NCBI RefSeq assembly: GCF_014851765.1
Contig: NZ_JACVAI010000002.1
Location: forward strand, 310,001 to 374,000
Direction of reading: 5' to 3'
From: Pseudomonas sp. PDM04
Lineage (GTDB): Bacteria; Pseudomonadota; Gammaproteobacteria; Pseudomonadales; Pseudomonadaceae
Length of the DNA: 64,000 nt
Within the stretch, counting starts at the first letter, position 1; each line of letters opens with the position of its first letter. The notes beneath the pieces were generated by a model. It did not search any database. It was not told the origin of the DNA and saw nothing but the letters and a program-made list of their open reading frames with translations. Of the stretch, positions 59,112 through 64,000 are shown piece by piece. Position numbers and translations under genes: made by a program.

Positions 59112-60005
59112 ATGACCCTCGAAAGTTACGACCAACTGGCAATTTTCTCGGCGGTCGCTCAAGAGCGCAGCTTCACCCGCGCTGCGGCCCGGCTCGGCAT
59201 GTCGCAACCGGCCTTGAGTCGGGCCATGCGCCAGCTGGAGGAGCGCCTGGGGGTCAGGCTGCTCGCCCGCACCACCCGCAGTGTCGCCCCCACCGAAGCG
59301 GGCGAACACCTGCTGAAAGTCATTGCGCCGCGATTTGAAGAGATCGACACGGAGCTGGCATTGCTCAGCGAGTTTCGCGACAAGCCGGCCGGAAAGTTGC
59401 GCATCACCGCGGGTGAGCATTCGGCAATCAAGGTTCTGCATCCAGCGCTGGCGAAATTGCTCCCCGACCATCCCGACCTGAACATCGAAATCATCGTCGA
59501 CTACGGCTTTACCGATATCGTGGCGCAGGGCTTCGACGCCGGCGTGCGCTTGGGTGAGCAAGTGGCCAAGGACATGATCGCCCTGCGCATCGGCCCTGAC
59601 ATGCGCATGGCGGTGGTGGGCTCACCGGCGTATTTCGCCCGATACCCGCAGCCGGTCATCCCCAGTGACCTGATGGCACACAACTGCATCACCCTGCGTT
59701 TGCCCACTTACGGCGGACTCTACCTGTGGGAGTTTGAAAAAAACGGCCAGGAGTTGAACGTGCGGGTCGAAGGACAACTGGTGTTCAACAACATCGCCAT
59801 GCGCCTGGAAGCGGCGCTCCAGGGATTGGGCCTGGCCTACATGCCCGAGGACCTGCTGCAGGAACTGGTCGCGCAGGGTCGGCTGATTCGTGTGCTTGAG
59901 GACTGGTGCGAACCGTTCTCTGGCTACCACCTCTACTACCCGAGTCGGCGCCAGAGTTCACCGGCCTTCACGCTGCTGCGCGAAACCCTGCGTTACTTGG
60001 GCTGA
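59112..60005 (+). CDS. LysR family transcriptional regulator
   Basis: A 297-residue CrgA-type LysR protein with SFTRAAARLGMSQPALSRAMRQLEE (about 18-42) and an effector domain (about 90-295). The ATG at 59112 fits the family start. Its 3' end overlaps the converging cupin/CMD gene by 13 bases. The target may be that gene or one outside the window. Confidence 0.87.
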   Translation: MTLESYDQLAIFSAVAQERSFTRAAARLGMSQPALSRAMRQLEERLGVRLLARTTRSVAPTEAGEHLLKVIAPRFEEIDTELALLSEFRDKPAGKLRITAGEHSAIKVLHPALAKLLPDHPDLNIEIIVDYGFTDIVAQGFDAGVRLGEQVAKDMIALRIGPDMRMAVVGSPAYFARYPQPVIPSDLMAHNCITLRLPTYGGLYLWEFEKNGQELNVRVEGQLVFNNIAMRLEAALQGLGLAYMPEDLLQELVAQGRLIRVLEDWCEPFSGYHLYYPSRRQSSPAFTLLRETLRYLG

Positions 60006-61159
60006 TTGGCCTGCACCGTATCCAACGCTTCGCCGGCACGTTTGGCCGCCGCCTCATTGCCCTGATCAGCCAGAAGCTGACTCAACTGGCGCAACTGCGC
60101 AGCAGTCAAACCCACCCGCAGACTGGCTGCCATGTGCGAGCGCAGTTGTGACTCCACCCCCGGAGTGACAGCCAACGCAGCGACGGTGGCCAGCTCACGG
60201 CTGTGCCAGTCCAGGTTATCGCGCTCGAAAATGTCACCGAACAGGTGCGCCTGCAGGTACTGGTTGATCACCGGCACAAAATCGAACAACGGCCCCTGGA
60301 CCGACGCCCCGGCGATGCGTGTCTGGTTGGCCTTGCCCGCCGCCAACAGGGCGTCGCCGGTGGGGATGGCGCGACCGGGTTCACGTCCCGGATCATCCTG
60401 CACGCCGTGTTGCCGACGCGCCTCGACCACGTTCATCAGCTCGCCAAGGGCATTGAGGCTGCGTGGAAAACCGCTGTAGGCGTACAACTGCACCAGGACT
60501 TCCTTCGCCTCGCTGACACTCAGGCCCGCATCCAGTCCTTGGTTCAATGCAATATTCAGCGCCGGCATGTCACTCGTGGCCATGGCCGCAGCCATCAGCA
60601 CAATGGCCTGCTGCCGGGTGGACAGCATTGGCGACACCGGCGGCGCGGCGGGTGGCGTCAGTGTGCCGCGAGCGTTGTATTGCTCATCGCTGACCTTCTC
60701 CAGCCACTCCACATTTTTGCCCTCCACCGAACCCGTCACCGCCAGATGGGTCATGGCGCTCGCCGGGGCAGCGCCATGCCAATGCTTGACGCCCGGTGGA
60801 CAGACGATCACGTCGCCAACGTGGATTTCCTGCACCGGTTTACCCCACTCCTGGACCAGGCCTGTCCCGGAAGTCACCACCAGCCGCTGTCCAGCCGGAT
60901 GGGTATGCCAGGCCGAACGCGCCCCCGGTTCGAAGCTGACATAGGCGGCCGAGGCATCGATTTTCGGCGTGGCGGGAAACAACGGATCGACACGTACCCG
61001 TCCGGTGAAATAATCCGCAGGGCCCGCCACCGAAGCCTGCGAACCCGCCCGGGCGATTTGCTGTTCAACCCGGCGCGGTTCATTGGCAGCGCCCGCACCG
61101 GCCGCTTCGGCAAAGGGCGCGGCGGCGCACACTGCGAGGCCGATCAAGGTGTTTTTCAT
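59993..61159 (-). CDS. Exported cupin plus carboxymuconolactone decarboxylase-like fusion
   Basis: A 388-residue protein. A signal peptide (cleavage after AEAAG near residue 20) is followed by a cupin (about 60-145) with metal-ligand marks AWHTHPAGQ and PPGVKHWHG, a first CMD/AhpD-like helical domain (about 178-262) and a second (about 295-380). Neither CMD domain has the CxxC of AhpD, so redox activity there is unlikely; the cupin probably holds the metal site. A periplasmic location is unusual for this pairing. ATG 61159 follows GGACACCTCCTC on the minus strand. Confidence 0.85.
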   Translation of the reverse strand: MKNTLIGLAVCAAAPFAEAAGAGAANEPRRVEQQIARAGSQASVAGPADYFTGRVRVDPLFPATPKIDASAAYVSFEPGARSAWHTHPAGQRLVVTSGTGLVQEWGKPVQEIHVGDVIVCPPGVKHWHGAAPASAMTHLAVTGSVEGKNVEWLEKVSDEQYNARGTLTPPAAPPVSPMLSTRQQAIVLMAAAMATSDMPALNIALNQGLDAGLSVSEAKEVLVQLYAYSGFPRSLNALGELMNVVEARRQHGVQDDPGREPGRAIPTGDALLAAGKANQTRIAGASVQGPLFDFVPVINQYLQAHLFGDIFERDNLDWHSRELATVAALAVTPGVESQLRSHMAASLRVGLTAAQLRQLSQLLADQGNEAAAKRAGEALDTVQANQPK

Positions 61160-61515
61160 GAGGAGGTGTCCTTCAAGTCAGCGTGTTCTGGCGTATTGGA
61201 TGTCACAGAGACGCAAGTTACCTGCTCGATCATTGATGGATAAACGGCTCCAATCACATAGCACTGATACCAAATACACATTAATCTGACCCTGCAAATG
61301 ACCGTGCGCGGTGCCTTCAAGGAGGCATGTACCCAACGTCGGTTGCAGCCAGGCGATCTTCAAAACACGAAACCTCCACGGAAAATCGATGTCAGTTAGC
61401 CATGGAGCAGGCTTTGCGAAACAATGGAACATCCAGTCTGTGCTCGTCCCGAGGGCGGTCGGACGAAGACCTGTACCCTCAGCCGTCGCCATCACGAGAT
61501 CAATTTTTAGAATCC
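61160..61515. other. Intergenic region before the heme oxygenase gene
   Basis: This 356-base stretch separates the cupin/CMD gene from bphO. An AT-rich patch at about 61255-61290 could hold promoters. The bphO frame stays open back to an ATG at 61327, but the residues it would add (about 63) do not look like heme oxygenase. I see no RNA gene or clear operator. Confidence 0.4.
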
Positions 61516-62130
61516 ATGCCCATCCAATCAAAGCCCAGCAGCGTTCCACCCGTGCTACAGGATCTGCGGGCCGGCACCGCCGAACTGCACATCGCCCTGG
61601 AAAAACGCCTGCCCTATTTCTCCGACACCCTGGATACCCCGGCCTTCAACCGCCTGATGCAAGCCTATTACGGCTTCTACCTACCGCTGGAAACCGCCTT
61701 GCAGGACAGTGATTCGATGCCCGTCGACTTCAATCTGAAAACGCGATTGAAAGTCCCGGCGTTGCGCGGCGACCTGCAAGCCCTGGGGCTGTCGGCACAG
61801 TCACTGGAACGCTTGCCAACCTGCCGCCAGCTGCCCGTCACCGACTCCAGCGCCGCCTGTCTGGGCGTGTTGTATGTGCTGGAAGGCGCAACGCTGGGTG
61901 GCCAGATCCTGCGTCGGGAAATTGCGGCACGGTTGGGCCTGGGCGCGGAAAACGGCGCAGCATTCCTCGATATTTATGGTGCGGCCACCGGACGCCGCTG
62001 GCGCGAGTTCATTGAATACCTGGGTAACCGCCCCATGAGCGCAGACGAGCGAGTCGCCGTCGTCACGGCCGCGCACACCACATTCAGCTGTTTCGAGCGT
62101 TGGCTCGAAAGCCAGGAGGTTCTGGTATGA
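61516..62130 (+). CDS. bphO: Biliverdin-producing heme oxygenase
   Basis: A 204-residue BphO-type heme oxygenase. Proximal His25 lies in TAELHIALEKRL, and the distal helix glycine region is YVLEGATLGGQIL near residue 120. It opens heme to biliverdin IX-alpha, the chromophore of the bacteriophytochrome encoded directly downstream. The ATG at 61516 gives the family length, although the Shine-Dalgarno is weak. Its stop overlaps the bphP start (ATGA, 62127-62130). Confidence 0.9.
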   Translation: MPIQSKPSSVPPVLQDLRAGTAELHIALEKRLPYFSDTLDTPAFNRLMQAYYGFYLPLETALQDSDSMPVDFNLKTRLKVPALRGDLQALGLSAQSLERLPTCRQLPVTDSSAACLGVLYVLEGATLGGQILRREIAARLGLGAENGAAFLDIYGAATGRRWREFIEYLGNRPMSADERVAVVTAAHTTFSCFERWLESQEVLV

Positions 62131-64000
62131 CCCCTCAAGATCAAGACGCTTTTGAAGAGCTGTTGGCCAATTGTGCCGACGAGCCGATCCGTTTTCCCGG
62201 TGCGATTCAACCCCATGGCCTGCTGCTGACCCTGACCGAGCCCGGCCTCGAGATCATCCAGGTCAGCGCCAACGTCGAGACCTTGCTCGCGCGCGCGCCA
62301 CACACGCTGATCGGCCAACCACTGCGCGGCCTCATTGGCGATGCGCACACTCAGGCCGTGCAGCAAGCGTTGCAGCAACCCACATTGTTCGACGCGCCGC
62401 CCCTGCGCGTCGAAGTCAACGGCACCGTGTTCGAAGGCTTGCTGCACCGCCATCAGGGCGTCCTGATCCTGGAGCTGGAGATCCACGTCGAGAACTTCCA
62501 GCCGCGCAATGTCGCCGGCAACCAGACCCATCTGGGCCGGATGCTCCAGCGCCTGCAAGCAGCCACCACCCTGCAGGCGCTGTACGACATCAGCGTCAGG
62601 GAAATCCAGGCCATGACCGGTTACGACCGGGTGCTGATCTACCGTTTCGAGGAGGAAGGCCACGGCCAGGTCATCGCTGAAGCGTCCGACCCTTCGATGG
62701 AAGTGTTCAACGGCCTGTTCTTCCCGGCCTCGGACATCCCCGAACAGGCGCGTGAGCTGTACCGCACCAATTGGCTGCGGATCATCCCCAACGCCGACTA
62801 TGCGCCGGTGCCTCTGATACCGAAGCTGCGCCCGGACACGCAGACCCCGCTGGACCTGAGCTTTGCGACCCTGCGCAGTGTCTCGCCGATCCACTGCCAG
62901 TACATGAAAAACATGGGCGTGCTGTCGTCGATGAGCATTTCGCTGCTCAAGGGTGACCGGCTATGGGGCCTGATCAGTTGCGGCAATCGTCAGCCGCTGC
63001 ATGTACCACACGAGTTGCGAACAGCGTGCCAGACCATCGGTCAGGTGCTGTCGCTGCAGATCAGCGCGATGGAAGCGCTGGAAGTCAGCCGCCAGCGTGA
63101 GGAGAAGGTCGAGGCGCTGGCGTTGCTCAGCCAGGCGATGATCGACTCGCCGCAAAATGTCTTCGACGGCCTGGCCGGTCAGCCGCACGTGCTGATGGCG
63201 CTGACCGGTGCCGGCGGCATCGCGATCATCGAGGACAAACAGTTGCACCGCTATGGCAACTGCCCCGAACCGCACGAGATCCGCGCGTTGCACAAATGGC
63301 TGCAGGACAGCGGCGAGCCGGTGTTCGCCAGCCATCACCTGAGCAGCGTCTACCCACCCGCCGCGCACTATCGACAGGTGGCCAGCGGCGTGCTCGCCAT
63401 GAGCCTGCCCAAGCCAGTGGACAACGGCGTGCTGTGGTTCCGTCCGGAAGTGAAAGAAAGCATCAACTGGAGCGGAGACCCGAGAAAGCCGCTGGACCTC
63501 GAAAACTCGGACGCAGGCCTGCGCCTGCGACCGCGCACTTCGTTCGAAATCTGGAAAGTTGAAATGGCCGGGATCTCCACCAAATGGAGCCACGGCGACC
63601 TGTTTGCGGCCAACGATCTGCGCCGCTCGGCACTGGAAAACGACCTGGCCCGCCAGGTGCATCGCGAGCAGGAAGCGGTGCGGGCCCGCGACGAGCTGGT
63701 GGCCGTGGTCTCCCACGACCTGCGCAACCCCATGACAGTGATCTCGATGCTCTGCGGCATGATGCAAAAGGCGTTCAGCTCCGATGGCCCGCACACCTCG
63801 CGACGCATCGCCACCGCCATCGACACCATGCAGCAAGCCGCCGGGCGCATGAACACGCTGCTTGAAGACTTGCTCGACACCTCGAAAATCGACGCCGGGC
63901 GCTACACCATCACGCCGCAGAAACTCGACGTGACGCAGATGTTCGAAGAAGCGCAATCGCTGCTCGCGCCATTGGCGATGGACAAGGACATCAGCATTTC
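62127..64000 (+). CDS. bphP: Bacteriophytochrome sensor histidine kinase, 3' end outside window
   Basis: An open frame to the window edge, 624 residues visible. Cys16 in LLANCADEPI is the biliverdin-attachment site. A PAS domain (about 20-115), a GAF domain (about 140-310) with PASDIP (Asp203) and SPIHCQY (His256), a PHY domain (about 320-500) with the tongue RPRTSFEIWKVE, and a HisKA domain with His530 in VVSHDLRNPM follow. The ATPase domain would lie beyond the edge. It senses red/far-red light. Coupling to bphO secures chromophore supply. Confidence 0.95.
   Translation, partial: MTPQDQDAFEELLANCADEPIRFPGAIQPHGLLLTLTEPGLEIIQVSANVETLLARAPHTLIGQPLRGLIGDAHTQAVQQALQQPTLFDAPPLRVEVNGTVFEGLLHRHQGVLILELEIHVENFQPRNVAGNQTHLGRMLQRLQAATTLQALYDISVREIQAMTGYDRVLIYRFEEEGHGQVIAEASDPSMEVFNGLFFPASDIPEQARELYRTNWLRIIPNADYAPVPLIPKLRPDTQTPLDLSFATLRSVSPIHCQYMKNMGVLSSMSISLLKGDRLWGLISCGNRQPLHVPHELRTACQTIGQVLSLQISAMEALEVSRQREEKVEALALLSQAMIDSPQNVFDGLAGQPHVLMALTGAGGIAIIEDKQLHRYGNCPEPHEIRALHKWLQDSGEPVFASHHLSSVYPPAAHYRQVASGVLAMSLPKPVDNGVLWFRPEVKESINWSGDPRKPLDLENSDAGLRLRPRTSFEIWKVEMAGISTKWSHGDLFAANDLRRSALENDLARQVHREQEAVRARDELVAVVSHDLRNPMTVISMLCGMMQKAFSSDGPHTSRRIATAIDTMQQAAGRMNTLLEDLLDTSKIDAGRYTITPQKLDVTQMFEEAQSLLAPLAMDKDISI

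Noticed and set aside
1-64000. CRISPR array, insertion sequence, prophage, tRNA or rRNA
   Set aside because: I saw no regularly spaced repeats, transposase or integrase reading frames, attachment-site repeats, or tRNA cloverleaf sequences in the window.

Overview
The window is GC-rich, densely coded DNA of a Pseudomonas-type gammaproteobacterium, most like the P. fluorescens group. The evidence is the gene repertoire (bacteriophytochrome with heme oxygenase, two TonB siderophore receptors, FecI/FecR signalling, many LysR regulators, an NdvB-type glucan synthase), the codon usage, and intergenic palindromes built on a GGAGCGAGCA-like core. I saw no tRNA, rRNA, CRISPR array, phage or insertion sequence. 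It reads as chromosomal accessory metabolism, uptake and stress-defence genes.

Layout. 1-6.0 kb: 3' part of a cyclic beta-glucan synthase, then a Crp/Fnr regulator. 6.0-9.7 kb: an electrophile-stress module (DJ-1/PfpI protein, Old Yellow Enzyme, SDR) with a NemR-like TetR repressor and three copies of one operator; two of them flank a 23-codon frame and a terminator. 9.7-16.2 kb: two divergent LysR/dehydrogenase pairs, an orphan GAF histidine kinase and a serine hydrolase. 16.4-18.6 kb: a Fur-boxed TonB receptor.

18.6-28.7 kb: a nine-gene leftward operon combining an iron/polyamine-type ABC importer having a Tat-exported binding protein with CoA chemistry (class III CoA-transferase, enoyl-CoA hydratase-like protein, SDR, MaoC hydratase, OB-fold protein, SCP2-type thiolase), plus a divergent LysR gene with paired dyad operators between them. 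This is the best candidate for an undescribed catabolic system; several members carry unusual active sites. A thioesterase and a GlxA/AraC regulator follow.

30.3-36.5 kb: a second polyamine/opine-type ABC importer with a proline-racemase-family enzyme lacking its second catalytic Cys, then an MFS exporter. 36.6-40.8 kb: a LysR regulator and an AhpD-like gene coupled to a sulfonate/THI5-type ABC importer. 41-44.5 kb: a thiol/electrophile island (LysR with duplicated operator, remnant of yghU, GST, DJ-1 protein, OsmC). 44.6-47.8 kb: small conserved protein, YggS homologue, MocR-type regulator, class I amidotransferase. 47.9-52 kb: FecI-FecR-FecA-like iron signalling. 52-57.5 kb: asparaginase with an amino-acid ABC importer and a divergent LysR. 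57.5-61.2 kb: DUF1289 protein, conserved hypothetical, orphan ParA, LysR, exported cupin-CMD protein. 61.5-64 kb: heme oxygenase and bacteriophytochrome, cut by the window end.

Starts were chosen from Shine-Dalgarno spacing, family length and overlaps. Family assignments come from motif recognition without database searches.
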